Source: Atopomonas sediminilitoris
GTDB taxonomy: Bacteria > Pseudomonadota > Gammaproteobacteria > Pseudomonadales > Pseudomonadaceae
DNA length: 64,000 nt
NCBI RefSeq assembly: GCF_022601735.1
Contig: NZ_JAKUMM010000002.1
Coordinates: 372,001-436,000, forward strand
Direction of reading: 5' to 3'
Position numbers and translations under genes: made by a program
Notes under the pieces: model-generated
Database searches by the model: none
The model's input: the letters and a program-made list of their open reading frames with translations, nothing else
What the model was told of the DNA's origin: nothing
In this document: in pieces, positions 44,757 to 54,093 of the stretch
Layout: the number at the start of each line of letters is the position of its first letter
Position numbering within the stretch: the first letter of the stretch is position 1

Positions 44757-44828
44757 ACGAGATCGCGAACGCCAGAGGCGTTGTCGCGCAAGCAGTGCTG
44801 AGGTGGCGGCGTGAGCCGGCCAGTCAAC

Positions 44829-45044
44829 TCAGTACAGACGCTCGCGACGACGGGTTTCGCGAGAAACTTTCTTCGCATGACGCTTAACGGCAGCGGCTGC
44901 CTTGCGCTTGCGCTCAGTAGTGGGCTTCTCATAGAACTCACGACGGCGAACTTCAGCCAGAACACCGGCTTTTTCGCAAGAGCGCTTGAAACGACGCAGG
45001 GCCACGTCGAAGGGTTCGTTCTCTTTCAGTTTGACGAATGGCAT
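44829..45044 (-). CDS. rpsU: 30S ribosomal protein S21
   Basis: 71 residues, [20 protein letters not shown] then [20 protein letters not shown] and a very basic end. This is the full S21 sequence. The frame is open farther upstream, but MPFVKLKE is the family start. S21 sits on the small subunit near the 3' end of 16S rRNA and takes part in start-site recognition. It is the first gene of rpsU-dnaG-rpoD and is divergent from tsaD, which is the normal arrangement. Confidence 0.97.
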   Translation of the reverse strand: MPFVKLKENEPFDVALRRFKRSCEKAGVLAEVRRREFYEKPTTERKRKAAAAVKRHAKKVSRETRRRERLY

Positions 45045-45247
45045 CCAGATCGTACCTTTAAAAAGTGTGTTGCCTAATTTTTGAGTTACCAAAGCATTCG
45101 TTCGGCAACGGAATTCAAGGGGTGCGGATATTACCGCCACTTGTCGCGCAATGCAAAGGGTGTGTGCGTATCAATCGGCGAACGGCTGACTTGCGCGAGC
45201 GGGGAGACTATCATGGCGCGCTTTGTAATGCAGTGGAAAAGCAAATA

Positions 45248-46273
45248 ATGCGCGTGTTAGGGCTCGAAACCTCGTGCGATGAGACCGGTGTCGCCTTATA
45301 TGACAGCGAGCAAGGCCTGCTGGCCGATGCCTTGTTTAGCCAGATCGAGCAGCACCGTGTGTACGGTGGTGTGGTGCCGGAGCTGGCTTCGCGCGATCAC
45401 GTGCGCCGCGCGGTGCCTTTGGTGCGTGAGGTGCTCGCCGAGGCCGGCTGTGCTTTGCAAGACGTTGATGCGATCGCCTATACCGCAGGCCCGGGCTTAG
45501 TTGGGGCTTTGTTGGTGGGGGCGTGTACAGCGCAGGCCATGGCCACTGCATTAGGTATTCCTGCGGTGGGCGTGCATCACATGGAAGGGCATTTGTTGGC
45601 CCCCATGCTGGAAGACACGCCGCCACAGTTCCCGTTTGTGGCGTTGTTAGTGTCTGGTGGCCACACCCAGTTGGTCCGTGTGGAGGGTATCGGGCGCTAC
45701 GAATTGCTCGGTGAGTCGCTCGACGATGCTGCCGGTGAGGCGTTTGATAAGACGGCCAAGCTGCTGGGCTTGGACTACCCGGGCGGGCCGGAAATCGCCC
45801 GTTTGGCCGAGCAAGGGCAGGCGGGGCGCTTTGTGTTTCCTCGGCCGATGACCGATCGTCCCGGCTTGGATTTCAGCTTCAGTGGCTTAAAAACCTTCAC
45901 CTTGAATACATGGACGCAGTGTCAGCAGAGTGGCGATGCCAGCGAGCAGACGCGCGCCGATGTGGCGCATGCGTTTCAGCATGCGGTGGTAGAAACCTTG
46001 GTGATTAAGTGCCGCCGCGCGCTGAAACAAACCGGCTTGAAGCAGCTGGTGATTGCCGGTGGGGTGAGTGCCAATACGCAATTGCGTCAGAGTTTAGAGG
46101 CCATGCTGGCCAAGCAAGGTGGACGGGTGTTTTATGCGCGGCCGCGGTTTTGCACAGATAATGGCGCGATGATCGCCTATGCCGGTTGTCAGCGTTTGCT
46201 CGCGGGGCAGCACGAAGGGCCGCAGGTGCGAGTCCATGCGCGTTGGCCCATGCAAGCGTTGCCCGCTATTTAA
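45248..46273 (+). CDS. tsaD: tRNA N6-threonylcarbamoyladenosine synthase subunit TsaD
   Basis: 341 residues. The ASKHA-type fold begins [20 protein letters not shown]. The metal-binding pair is [11 protein letters not shown], followed by [14 protein letters not shown] and [16 protein letters not shown], and the C-terminal [15 protein letters not shown] then [13 protein letters not shown]. TsaD, with TsaB, TsaC and TsaE, attaches threonylcarbamoyl to A37 of ANN-reading tRNAs. ATG 45248 is the family start; an earlier in-frame start lies in the rpsU promoter region. Confidence 0.97.
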   Translation: MRVLGLETSCDETGVALYDSEQGLLADALFSQIEQHRVYGGVVPELASRDHVRRAVPLVREVLAEAGCALQDVDAIAYTAGPGLVGALLVGACTAQAMATALGIPAVGVHHMEGHLLAPMLEDTPPQFPFVALLVSGGHTQLVRVEGIGRYELLGESLDDAAGEAFDKTAKLLGLDYPGGPEIARLAEQGQAGRFVFPRPMTDRPGLDFSFSGLKTFTLNTWTQCQQSGDASEQTRADVAHAFQHAVVETLVIKCRRALKQTGLKQLVIAGGVSANTQLRQSLEAMLAKQGGRVFYARPRFCTDNGAMIAYAGCQRLLAGQHEGPQVRVHARWPMQALPAI

Positions 46274-46290
46274 GGTGCGCTGGCTGGCGG

Positions 46291-46860
46291 TTAAAAATGC
46301 CGCTCTTTGCCGGCGAGTAAATCTTTCAGGTTGTGCTTGTGGTGCCAGAGTATGAGGGCGCACAACACGGTAAAAGGTAATAAAGCGCTGGGTTTTTGCC
46401 ACGCCAGTAACGGTAATACCAACGGAGTGGCAATGATTGACGCCAGTGAGCTGGTGCGCCACAGGTAGAACACCAAAGCCCAACTGGATAACGCCAGCAA
46501 GGCGGCCGGTGGATATAGGCCGAGCAACATGCCCGCCGAGGTGGCGACGCCTTTGCCGCCGCGAAAGCGATAAAACACGGGGTGTAGGTGGCCAATCACC
46601 GCAGCCAGCCCGATCCATGCTTGTTCTTGCCCTGACAAACCATAGGCACGGGCGATCAAGATCGGCACAAGGCCTTTGCTGAGATCGCCCAGCAAGGTGG
46701 CAATCGCCAGTTTGCGGCTGGAGGTGCGCAACATGTTGGTGGCGCCGGGATTGCCCGAGCCTAACGTGCGCGGATCGGGCCGGCCGCTGACACGGCTTAG
46801 CCAGATAGCGAAGGACACTGAGCCCAACAGGTAGGCGCCAAGCGCCAGTAGCCAGAACAT
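46291..46860 (-). CDS. plsY: Glycerol-3-phosphate acyltransferase PlsY
   Basis: 189 residues with about five membrane segments. The three PlsY motifs are seen: [13 protein letters not shown] near the N-terminus, [13 protein letters not shown], and [17 protein letters not shown]. PlsY transfers the acyl group of acyl-phosphate to glycerol-3-phosphate, the first step of phospholipid synthesis, in the inner membrane. ATG 46860 has AAGG seven bases upstream; a GTG six bases earlier is too close to that site. It diverges from folB and faces tsaD. Confidence 0.94.
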   Translation of the reverse strand: MFWLLALGAYLLGSVSFAIWLSRVSGRPDPRTLGSGNPGATNMLRTSSRKLAIATLLGDLSKGLVPILIARAYGLSGQEQAWIGLAAVIGHLHPVFYRFRGGKGVATSAGMLLGLYPPAALLALSSWALVFYLWRTSSLASIIATPLVLPLLAWQKPSALLPFTVLCALILWHHKHNLKDLLAGKERHF

Positions 46861-46937
46861 GAGCACACCTTGATTGTGGTGCTTGGATGATAAACAGCAA
46901 GGCTTGGCCTTGTCGCCCGCTGAATGAGAGCTTGCGC

Positions 46938-47291
46938 GTGGATTATGTAGTGATCGAAGCCCTAGAGGCTCAGGCCGTGATCGGTGTCTATGACTGGGAA
47001 CGCGAGATTCGTCAGTTGCTCAGTCTTGATCTGACTCTTGGCTGGGATAATCGCCCAGCCGCCGCCAGCGATGATCTCGCACAGGCGCTGGACTACGCCG
47101 CAGTAGCCGCGCGCACCACCGACTTTATTGAGCAGTCCAGCTATGAGCTGGTGGAAACCTTAGTCGAAGACCTTGCCGCGTTGCTGCAACAAGAATTTAA
47201 CGTGCCGTGGCTGCGCATTCGTTTGCGCAAGCCCGGCGCGGTAGCCAATGCGCGCAGCGTCGGCGTGGAGATTGAGCGCGGGCAGCGATGA
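46938..47291 (+). CDS. folB: Dihydroneopterin aldolase
   Basis: 117 residues. The enzyme splits dihydroneopterin to the 6-hydroxymethyl pterin in folate synthesis. Family blocks are [60 protein letters not shown] and [19 protein letters not shown] chose GTG 46938 because GAGAG lies seven bases upstream and the length then equals that of the Pseudomonas protein; a TTG two codons earlier is possible. Its stop overlaps the start of folK (ATGATG/TGA). Confidence 0.94.
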   Translation: MDYVVIEALEAQAVIGVYDWEREIRQLLSLDLTLGWDNRPAAASDDLAQALDYAAVAARTTDFIEQSSYELVETLVEDLAALLQQEFNVPWLRIRLRKPGAVANARSVGVEIERGQR

Positions 47292-47803
47292 TGCAGGTGT
47301 ACTTAGGCCTCGGCAGCAACATCGAGCGTGAAAGCAATATCACCCGCGGCTTGGACGCCTTGCAGGCGCTGTTGGGGCCGCTGGACGTGTCGCCGGTGTT
47401 TGAAAGTGAGGCGGTGGGTATCGTCAGTGCGCCGTTTTTGAATCTGGTGGTCGGCGCACGCACCGAGCTCAGCTTGCAGGCTTTGGATGCGGCGCTAAAA
47501 ACCATCGAGTCGGCCAGTGGGCGTTATGCGCCCGATCGCCAAGGCCTGACGTTGGATATCGATATCCTGCTCTACGGGGATTGGCACGGCTGCCATGCGG
47601 GGCTGACGTTGCCGCGTCCGGAGCTGCGCAAAAATGCTTTTGTGTTGTGGCCCTTGGCTGAGCTGGCCCCGCAACTGCGCTTGCCCGATAGCGGTGACAC
47701 CGCACACAGTGCATGGCAAGCCTATGCCAGCACGCAGACGTTGGCGCCCGTGCCCTTTGCTTGGCATGGGCAGGCGCTAACGCCGCCTGCCTTACTGTCC
47801 TGA
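47288..47803 (+). CDS. folK: 2-amino-4-hydroxy-6-hydroxymethyldihydropteridine diphosphokinase
   Basis: 171 residues. HPPK transfers pyrophosphate from ATP to the hydroxymethyl pterin, the step after FolB. The start [15 protein letters not shown] and the signature [20 protein letters not shown], with the Asp pair that binds magnesium, are clear. The Met-Met start leaves ATG 47288 or 47291. It overlaps folB and runs 12 bases into the 3' end of the convergent cca gene. A second folate gene next to folB is the usual Pseudomonas arrangement. Confidence 0.95.
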   Translation: MMQVYLGLGSNIERESNITRGLDALQALLGPLDVSPVFESEAVGIVSAPFLNLVVGARTELSLQALDAALKTIESASGRYAPDRQGLTLDIDILLYGDWHGCHAGLTLPRPELRKNAFVLWPLAELAPQLRLPDSGDTAHSAWQAYASTQTLAPVPFAWHGQALTPPALLS

Positions 47804-49021
47804 GGCTTGTTTAAAGCTCGCGAGCGCTTGTAAGCGGGCTTGCTGCAGCGCCTTGCCTAGCTCGGCGCCGTCTAAACCTTGAGCTAAGAGCGGCTGCGCA
47901 CTGACGCTGAGATAGGCGCTCGCCGCTGCGCGCAAGTAATCGGCTTGCGGGTAGGGCTGCAGGCCCAGCTCGTTGCGTCCGCGCGAGTCAGCCTCGCAGG
48001 CTCCGACAAACCCTTCCAAGCGCTCACTGCGACGGCTCAGGTCGAGCTTTTGAAACAGCTTAAGCAGTGTTTCGGCACGCAGCTCAAAGGCGCGGTGGCA
48101 GTGCGTGTGCAGTTCGCACACCAGCAAGGCAAGCTCTTGACAGTCGCGTGGCACTTTAAAGCGGGCATTCACGCGTTTGACCAGTTTGAGTCCGCGCGTC
48201 TCGTGGGCGATATGCCGTGGCCATTCGGCCGCTGGTGTGGTGCCTTTGCCCAAGTCATGCAGCAGTGCCGCCCAGCGTGCTGGCAGCGGCAGGTTGAGCA
48301 CGGCACTTTGCGCGACCACTTGCATCACGTGCTCGCCGGTGTCGATTTCGGGGTGGTGTTGTTCCGGCTGCGGTACGCCAAACAGCTGCGCAACCTCGGG
48401 CAGTAGCTCACGCAGGGCGCCGCAGGCGTGCAGGGTGCGAAAGTACACATCGGGGCGCGGTTCCATCAGGGCGCGCGCGGTTTCTTTCCAGACTCGCTCG
48501 GCGGTCAGGGCGCTAAGCTCGCCGCTGTCGGCCAACTCGCGCATCAGGGTTAGGGTCTCATCGGCCACGCTAAAGCCTAAATCGGCAAAGCGAGCGGCAA
48601 AGCGCGCCACGCGTAAAACCCGCAACGGATCTTCGGCAAACGCAGGCGATACATGGCGCAGCACTTTGGCCGCCAAGTCCGCTTGTCCGCCGTAGGGGTC
48701 GATCAGCTGGCCGTCGTCGCCTTCAGCCATGGCATTGATGGTCAGATCGCGGCGGATCAGGTCTTGCTCTAGCGTCACATCGGCGGCGGTGTGAAAAGTA
48801 AAACCGCCGTAGCCGACGCCGCTTTTGCGTTCGGTGCGCGCCAGCGCGTATTCGGCACCGGTTTTGGGGTGCAAAAACACCGGGAAGTCAGCGCCCACAG
48901 GGCGAAAGCCTTGGGCTTGCATTTGCGCTGGGGTGGCGCCAACCACGACGTAGTCAATGTCGTGCACGGGACGGCCGAGTAAACGGTCGCGCACCGCGCC
49001 GCCGACTTTATAGATCTGCAT
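47792..49021 (-). CDS. cca: CCA-adding tRNA nucleotidyltransferase with HD domain
   Basis: 409 residues. The N-terminal nucleotidyltransferase has [20 protein letters not shown] then YVVVG, the [10 protein letters not shown] block and [17 protein letters not shown]-terminal HD phosphohydrolase domain is visible ([20 protein letters not shown]). This combination is typical of gammaproteobacterial Cca, which completes the 3' CCA of tRNAs and removes cyclic phosphates. ATG 49021 has GAGG about eight bases upstream and is the family start. Its 3' end overlaps folK by 12 bases. Confidence 0.95.
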   Translation of the reverse strand: MQIYKVGGAVRDRLLGRPVHDIDYVVVGATPAQMQAQGFRPVGADFPVFLHPKTGAEYALARTERKSGVGYGGFTFHTAADVTLEQDLIRRDLTINAMAEGDDGQLIDPYGGQADLAAKVLRHVSPAFAEDPLRVLRVARFAARFADLGFSVADETLTLMRELADSGELSALTAERVWKETARALMEPRPDVYFRTLHACGALRELLPEVAQLFGVPQPEQHHPEIDTGEHVMQVVAQSAVLNLPLPARWAALLHDLGKGTTPAAEWPRHIAHETRGLKLVKRVNARFKVPRDCQELALLVCELHTHCHRAFELRAETLLKLFQKLDLSRRSERLEGFVGACEADSRGRNELGLQPYPQADYLRAAASAYLSVSAQPLLAQGLDGAELGKALQQARLQALASFKQASGQ

Positions 49022-49091
49022 AACCTGCCTCTTTGCGGGGTTAGCCGCATTGTCGCGCGGCGAGGTGGCTACGGCCAGAGCCAAGGTGTGC

Positions 49092-49295
49092 TTAGCGTCC
49101 TTGAGCGCGGCGGTCGCTGACCAGTTCGCCGCCGATGCCCCAGTTATCCAGCTCGACTTCGTCGATCACCACCACCGTGGTGGCGGGGTTTTTACCCAGC
49201 ACATCGACCAGCAGTTGGGTGACACCAGCAATCAGCGCTTGTTTCTGTTCGCGGGTGACGCCTTCGCGGGTCACTTTAATGTTGACGTAGGGCAT
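49092..49295 (-). CDS. 4-oxalocrotonate tautomerase-like enzyme
   Basis: 67 residues, [20 protein letters not shown] then [15 protein letters not shown] and [18 protein letters not shown]. After Met removal Pro becomes residue 1, the catalytic base of the tautomerase superfamily. The exact substrate is unknown. The frame continues upstream through a run of Leu-Asn codons that come from a GGTTGA hexamer repeat; the family start is at 49295, so the repeat lies in the untranslated leader. The EamA gene is upstream on the same strand. Confidence 0.9.
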   Translation of the reverse strand: MPYVNIKVTREGVTREQKQALIAGVTQLLVDVLGKNPATTVVVIDEVELDNWGIGGELVSDRRAQGR

Positions 49296-49315
49296 GTTGC
49301 GGCTCCGTGATGATT

Positions 49316-49369
49316 GGTTGAGGTTGAGGTTGAGGTTGAGGTTGAGGTTGAGGTTGAGGTTGAGGTTAA
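49316..49369. repeat. Hexanucleotide tandem repeat (GGTTGA)8 plus one variant unit
   Basis: Eight perfect GGTTGA units from 49316 to 49363 and a ninth unit GGTTAA. The run overlaps the last codons and stop of the EamA gene and fills the gap to the tautomerase gene. Copy number can change by slippage; such a change would alter the leader of the tautomerase gene rather than a reading frame. Confidence 0.95.
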
Positions 49370-50244
49370 GGTTTTGGCTGCGCAGCGAATAGCGCGCTAA
49401 GCAGATGAGCATTGGCGCGGGCTACGCCGAGCAGTACCAACAGCAGTGCGGCGACGGTGGACCATCGCCATGGTTCAGCCAACAGCCAGATACCCGCCAC
49501 TGCCGAGGCTGGCGGAATCAGCCCCATCAGCATGCCCATGCCGGCAGCGCCCAAGCGCGCCACGGCGCTTAAGTACAGCGGCATGGCTATCAGCATGGCC
49601 AGCACGCCTTGGTAGCCGGCCTGCAGTAACAGTTGTTGACTGGGCAAAAGCTGCCAGTCGCTACCGAGCACGGCGACATACCACGGCGCATATAAAACGG
49701 CGGGCGGCACACTGAGGGCGGCCATGGTGGTCAGCAGGTCGATGCGCCAGCGCCGCACCAGCACCGTCATCAGTGCCCAGCAAAGCGTAGCGCTGACGAT
49801 AAAAGCATCGCCCAGGCCGAGCGTAGGGGTATGCCACGTTTCCACGATGAGGCAGAGCAGGCCGGCGAGCATTAGCAGCAAGGCTTGCTGGCGTGCGCGG
49901 CCTAACGGTTCGCCGAGCAGCCAGCGGGCTAGCAGGGCAATGGCAAACGGTAGCAGGCCAGGCAGCAGTACCGCGGCGTGGGCTAGCGAGGTCTGGGCAA
50001 AGCCTTGATAGACCAAACCGGCATAGCCCAGCCCGCCGATGGCGGATAAACACAGCAGGCGCGGGTTAAGCAGCGATCTTTTGCCGTAGTAAAGCCACAG
50101 CGGGGTGATGAGTACGGCGGCGGGAAATAGGCGCAGGGCGAGCATGTCCCACGGGCTTAAGGCACTCAACGCGCCATAGCGTGAGACGAGCATAAAGCCG
50201 ATCCAAATCAACAGGGTGGCGGCGGCGATGAGGCTGCTGGGCAT
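49366..50244 (-). CDS. EamA/RhaT-type DMT superfamily exporter
   Basis: 292 residues, about ten membrane helices in two EamA repeats (LIAAATLLIWIGFMLVSRYG, FAIALLARWLLGEPLGRARQ then ALLLMLAGLLCLIVE, and GLIPPASAVAGIWLLAEPWR). Such carriers export amino acids, purines or drugs; the substrate is not predictable. ATG 50244 has AAGGAG about seven bases upstream; the frame is open further 5' without a binding site. It is divergent from a LysR gene, with a clear LysR-type operator between, which suggests that gene controls it. The stop lies inside the GGTTGA repeat. Confidence 0.88.
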   Translation of the reverse strand: MPSSLIAAATLLIWIGFMLVSRYGALSALSPWDMLALRLFPAAVLITPLWLYYGKRSLLNPRLLCLSAIGGLGYAGLVYQGFAQTSLAHAAVLLPGLLPFAIALLARWLLGEPLGRARQQALLLMLAGLLCLIVETWHTPTLGLGDAFIVSATLCWALMTVLVRRWRIDLLTTMAALSVPPAVLYAPWYVAVLGSDWQLLPSQQLLLQAGYQGVLAMLIAMPLYLSAVARLGAAGMGMLMGLIPPASAVAGIWLLAEPWRWSTVAALLLVLLGVARANAHLLSALFAAQPKP

Positions 50245-50295
50245 GGTGTATCTCCTTGATACGCAGCAGCTTACGTGGCATTTTTGTTCGCGTAT

Positions 50296-50320
50296 AACGA
50301 TTAAAATCGAACGAATCGTT
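50296..50320. promoter_or_regulatory. LysR-type operator (T-N11-A inverted repeat)
   Basis: AACGATT (50296-50302), 11-base spacer, AATCGTT (50314-50320): a perfect 7-bp dyad that fits T-N11-A exactly. It lies in the 103-base gap between the EamA exporter gene and the divergent LysR gene, 28 bases before the LysR start. It is the obvious binding site for that regulator. Confidence 0.8.
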
Positions 50321-50347
50321 CTCTTTTTAAGATTAATTAGGCTGATC

Positions 50348-51205
50348 ATGTTGCGCTTACCCGAACTTAGCGATTTGCAGGTATTTCATACCGTGGCGCA
50401 GACCGGCAGCGTGACGCTGGCGGCCAAGCACCTACACCGCGTGCAGTCCAGCGTCAGTAGCCGCCTGAAGGTGCTGGAAGAGCAGTTAGGGGTGGATTTG
50501 TTTATTCGCCAAGGCAAGGGCATGCAGCTAAGCCCTGCCGGTGAGCGCTTGTTGGGGCATGCCGAAGATTTGCTCAGCCGCGCCGCGCAGGCGGTGCAGG
50601 TGGCGCGCAGTGATGAGCCGTGCGGGCCGTTGCGCGTGGGCAGCATGGAAAGCACCGCTGCGGTGCGTTTGCCGCCCTTGTTGGCGCAGTTGCACCGAGC
50701 GCATCCTGCGCTGGAGATTCAGTTGGCCACGGGGCCGAGCCATCCATTGAGCGAACAAGTGCTGGCGCAGAGTTTGGACGCCGCGTTTGTCGCCGAGCCG
50801 CCCGAGCATCCGGAGTTACAGCGGCGGGTGCTGTGGCAGGAGCGCTTGGTGTTGGTCGGCACCGCGAGTGCACCGAATACCTTATTGGCGTTTCGTCAGG
50901 GCTGCGCGTATCGCGGCGTGCTGCAGCGCTGGTGTCAGCAGCAGACGCTAACCCCACGGGTGATTGAGCTCAATTCATATCATGCGATCTTGAGCTGTGC
51001 CAGCGCGGGCATGGGCTTGGGTATCGTGCCGGAAAGTGTGTTGGCCAGTTACCCGTGGCGCGCGGCGCTGCACGAGCAGGCGCTGCCGGCGGCACAAGCG
51101 CAGGTGCCGACCTATCTGGTGTGGCACGCGGCGCGCCAGCACGCAGGGGTGTCGGCCTTACTGGCGTTGGCTGAGCGCAGTGTGACGGTTAGATCGGCGG
51201 AATGA
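50348..51205 (+). CDS. LysR-family transcriptional regulator
   Basis: 285 residues. The helix-turn-helix is at about 15-60 (TGSVTLAAKHLHRVQSSVSS then RLKVLEEQLGVDLFIR), followed by an effector domain (GPLRVGSMESTAAVRLPPLL, NTLLAFRQGC, ILSCASAGMGLGIVPESVLA). The start at ATG 50348 gives the usual beginning LPELSDLQVFHTVAQTG. It diverges from the EamA exporter, and a T-N11-A dyad lies between. The end overlaps the convergent spoVR gene by 17 bases. The inducer is unknown. Confidence 0.92.
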   Translation: MLRLPELSDLQVFHTVAQTGSVTLAAKHLHRVQSSVSSRLKVLEEQLGVDLFIRQGKGMQLSPAGERLLGHAEDLLSRAAQAVQVARSDEPCGPLRVGSMESTAAVRLPPLLAQLHRAHPALEIQLATGPSHPLSEQVLAQSLDAAFVAEPPEHPELQRRVLWQERLVLVGTASAPNTLLAFRQGCAYRGVLQRWCQQQTLTPRVIELNSYHAILSCASAGMGLGIVPESVLASYPWRAALHEQALPAAQAQVPTYLVWHAARQHAGVSALLALAERSVTVRSAE

Positions 51206-52745
51206 TCAGGTCCATGCGCGGTTGTTGTTCCTCCTCGTTGGGCGCTACCGGTTTGGGCGGCATGTGTACGCTGCTGACGCGCTGGTCGCCCTGCATGATG
51301 TCAAGGTGCACATCAAAGCCCCACAAGCGATGCACGTGCTTGAGCACTTCGCTGGCGGAGTCAGCCAGCGGGCGGCGTTCGTGTTGAGTGTGGCGGAGGG
51401 TCAGTGAGCGGTCGCCGCGGCGGTCAACATTCCATACTTGAATATTGGGCTCGCGATTGCCCAAGTTGTACTGCCCAGCCAGCGTTTGCCGTAGCGCGCG
51501 AAAGCCGCTTTCGTCGTGAATGGCGGTGACATTCAGCTCGCGTTGTTGATCGTCATCGAGGATGGCGAACAGTTTGAAGTCGCGCATTAACTTGGGTGAC
51601 AGGTATTGCTGGATAAAGCTTTCGTCTTTGAAGCTTTTCATCGCAAATTTCAGCGTGCTTAGCCAGTCGCTGCCGGCGATGTCGGGAAACCAATAGCGGT
51701 CTTCGTCGGTCGGCGCTTCGCAGATGCGGCGAATGTCGCGGAACATGGCAAAGCCCAGCGCATAAGGGTTAATGCCGCTGTAGTAGGGGCTGTCAAAGCC
51801 CGGTTGAAACACCACGGCGCTGTGGTACTGCAGAAACTCGAGCATAAAACCATCATTGACCAAGCCTTGATCGTAGAGGTCATTGATCAGGGTGTAATGC
51901 CAGAAACAGGCCCAGCCTTCGTTCATCACTTGAGTTTGCCGCTGCGGGTAAAAGTACTGCGAAATCTTGCGCACGATACGCACCACCTCGCGTTGCCAAG
52001 GCTCTAGCAGCGGGGCGTGCTTCTCGATGAAATACAGCAAGTTTTCTTGTGGCTCGCTGGGGAAGCGCGGCTCTTTTTTACCGCTGCCTTTGTCGTGCGG
52101 CTTAGGAATGGTGCGCCATAGGTCGTTGATTTGGCGTTGCACCGCTTCTTCGCGCTCTTGTTGGCGCAGACGCTCTTCATCGGCCGAGATCGGATACGGG
52201 CGCTTGTAGCGATCGACGCCGTGGTTCATCAGCGCATGGCAGGAGTCGAGCAGCTCTTCGACGGCATCAATGCCGTGGCGGTCTTCGCATTGGCGAATGT
52301 AGTTTTTGGCGAACACCAGGTAGTCGATGATCGAGCTGGCATCGGTCCACGTGCGGAACAGGTAGTTGCCCTTAAAAAAACTGTTGTGGCCGTAGCAGGC
52401 GTGGGCGATCACCAAGGCTTGCATGCACAGGGTGTTTTCTTCCATCAGGTAGGCGATGCACGGGTCGGAGTTGATCACGATCTCGTACGCCAGCCCCATG
52501 TGGCCGCGCTTGTAGCCTTTTTCGGTGGCGAGAAAATGTTTGCCGAATGACCAGTGGCTGTAGCCAATCGGCATGCCGACGGCCGCGTAGGCGTCCATCA
52601 TTTGCTCGGCGCTGATCACCTCGATTTGATTGGGGTAGGTGTCGAGCCCGTAACTGGCGGCGATCCGAGCGATTTCACGGTCGTATTCGCGGATCAGCTC
52701 GAATGTCCATTCGGAGCTGGTGGCGATGTATTTACGTTTTTTCAT
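51189..52745 (-). CDS. SpoVR-family protein (YcgB-like)
   Basis: 518 residues of the SpoVR/YcgB family, cytoplasmic, function unknown. Family blocks are [60 protein letters not shown] and [20 protein letters not shown]. SpoVR was first seen in Bacillus spore cortex formation; in proteobacteria the gene travels with yeaH and prkA and belongs to stress and starvation responses. The start overlaps the yeaH stop by four bases (ATGA). It runs 17 bases past the end of the LysR gene. Confidence 0.93.
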   Translation of the reverse strand: MKKRKYIATSSEWTFELIREYDREIARIAASYGLDTYPNQIEVISAEQMMDAYAAVGMPIGYSHWSFGKHFLATEKGYKRGHMGLAYEIVINSDPCIAYLMEENTLCMQALVIAHACYGHNSFFKGNYLFRTWTDASSIIDYLVFAKNYIRQCEDRHGIDAVEELLDSCHALMNHGVDRYKRPYPISADEERLRQQEREEAVQRQINDLWRTIPKPHDKGSGKKEPRFPSEPQENLLYFIEKHAPLLEPWQREVVRIVRKISQYFYPQRQTQVMNEGWACFWHYTLINDLYDQGLVNDGFMLEFLQYHSAVVFQPGFDSPYYSGINPYALGFAMFRDIRRICEAPTDEDRYWFPDIAGSDWLSTLKFAMKSFKDESFIQQYLSPKLMRDFKLFAILDDDQQRELNVTAIHDESGFRALRQTLAGQYNLGNREPNIQVWNVDRRGDRSLTLRHTQHERRPLADSASEVLKHVHRLWGFDVHLDIMQGDQRVSSVHMPPKPVAPNEEEQQPRMDLIIPPI

Positions 52746-54013
52746 GCTTCGACCCTCCGCTTAAACAGCTCACGGAACACCGGATAAATATCGGCGGCGG
52801 ACTCGATTTGCTGCTGCGAGAAGTAATCGGGGAAGCTTTCCTGTACCTCTTCGTAGGCATGCCACAGGGCTTGATGCTCGCGCGGGGTGATCTCCACATA
52901 GGTGAAGTACTGCATGTGCGGCATGATGTCGTTGACCAGCAAATCGCGGCAGATGGGCGAGTCATCGTTCCAGTTGTCGCCATCGGACGCTTGCGCGCCG
53001 TACAGGTTCCACTCGTTGGTGGGGTAACGCTCGACGATCACTTCGTGCATCAGCTTGAGCGCGCTGGAGACAATCGTGCCGCCGGTTTCGCGTGAGTAGA
53101 AAAACTCCTCCTCATCGACTTCTTTGGCGCTGGTGTGGTGGCGGATAAACACCACGTCGATGCGCTCGTAGTTACGCTTCAAGAACAGGTACAAGAGGAT
53201 AAAAAAGCGCTTGGCCATGTCTTTGGTGGCTTGAGTCATCGAGCCGGACACATCCATCAGGCAGAACATCACGGCCTTGGAGGTGGGCACGGGGTGCTTC
53301 ACCAACAAGTTGTACTTCAGGTCAAAGGTATCGAGAAACGGCACCGCCTCAATGCGCATGCGCAAGCGGCTGATGTCGTCTTGCAGCAGGCGAATCGCGT
53401 GCAGGTTATCGGGCTCCTCGCGTTGCAAACGAGCCAGTTCTTCTTCCAGTTGGGCAAGGCGCTTGCGCTTGCCGTGCGTCAGGGCAATGCGTCGTGCGTT
53501 GGCTGAGCGCAGGGTGCGCACGATGTTGATGCGCGACGGGTTGCCTTCGCTACTGATGCCGGCGCGCACGGTTTTGAAGCTGTCGGCGCCGGTGAGGTGG
53601 CGCTTGATCAGATTGGGCAGGGCGAGGTCTTCAAACATGAAGTCGAGGAACTCGTCTTGGGTGATTTGAAACACGAAGTCGTCCATGCCTTCGCCTTGAT
53701 TGCTGGCGCTGCCCTGACCGCGCCCCGCACCGCCGGAAGGCGGGCGCTGAATGCGGTCGCCTTGGCTGAACTCTTTGTTGCCCGGATGCACGTTGTGTTG
53801 ACTGCCGCCACGGCCGTGGTGAAACACCGGTTCGTCAATATCGCGACCGGGAATGCTGATCTGCTCGCCGTGCTCCATATCGGTGATCGAGCGGCGGCTG
53901 ACCGCCTCTTCGACGGCTTTTTTGATGTGACCACGGTAGCGGCGCAAAAAACGCTGGCGGTTTACCGTGCTCTTGTTTTTACCGTTTAGACGACGGTCAA
54001 TCACATGGCTCAT
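52742..54013 (-). CDS. YeaH/YhbH family protein (DUF444)
   Basis: 423 residues. The N-terminus is basic ([20 protein letters not shown]), and the C-terminal half holds a von Willebrand A-like fold with a metal-site motif ([20 protein letters not shown] then [12 protein letters not shown]) and [20 protein letters not shown]. No function is firmly known. It lies between prkA and spoVR, overlapping the latter by four bases, with 80 bases to prkA. In E. coli yeaG-yeaH is induced on nitrogen starvation. Confidence 0.93.
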   Translation of the reverse strand: MSHVIDRRLNGKNKSTVNRQRFLRRYRGHIKKAVEEAVSRRSITDMEHGEQISIPGRDIDEPVFHHGRGGSQHNVHPGNKEFSQGDRIQRPPSGGAGRGQGSASNQGEGMDDFVFQITQDEFLDFMFEDLALPNLIKRHLTGADSFKTVRAGISSEGNPSRINIVRTLRSANARRIALTHGKRKRLAQLEEELARLQREEPDNLHAIRLLQDDISRLRMRIEAVPFLDTFDLKYNLLVKHPVPTSKAVMFCLMDVSGSMTQATKDMAKRFFILLYLFLKRNYERIDVVFIRHHTSAKEVDEEEFFYSRETGGTIVSSALKLMHEVIVERYPTNEWNLYGAQASDGDNWNDDSPICRDLLVNDIMPHMQYFTYVEITPREHQALWHAYEEVQESFPDYFSQQQIESAADIYPVFRELFKRRVEA

Positions 54014-54093
54014 AGGCTAGGCCCTCCGGGCCGGCGACTGCGGCGTGCAGCGTGGCACGGCGCAGGTCGCGGTATGCGGGCAACGGCTTGCGC

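Noticed and set aside
49316..49369. CRISPR-like or short direct-repeat array
   Set aside because: The units are six bases long with no spacers; it is a simple tandem repeat.
49296..49412. A longer tautomerase protein with a Leu-Asn repeat at its N-terminus
   Set aside because: The Leu-Asn run is only the GGTTGA DNA repeat translated. The family starts at the Met before catalytic Pro, and no ribosome binding site supports the longer form.
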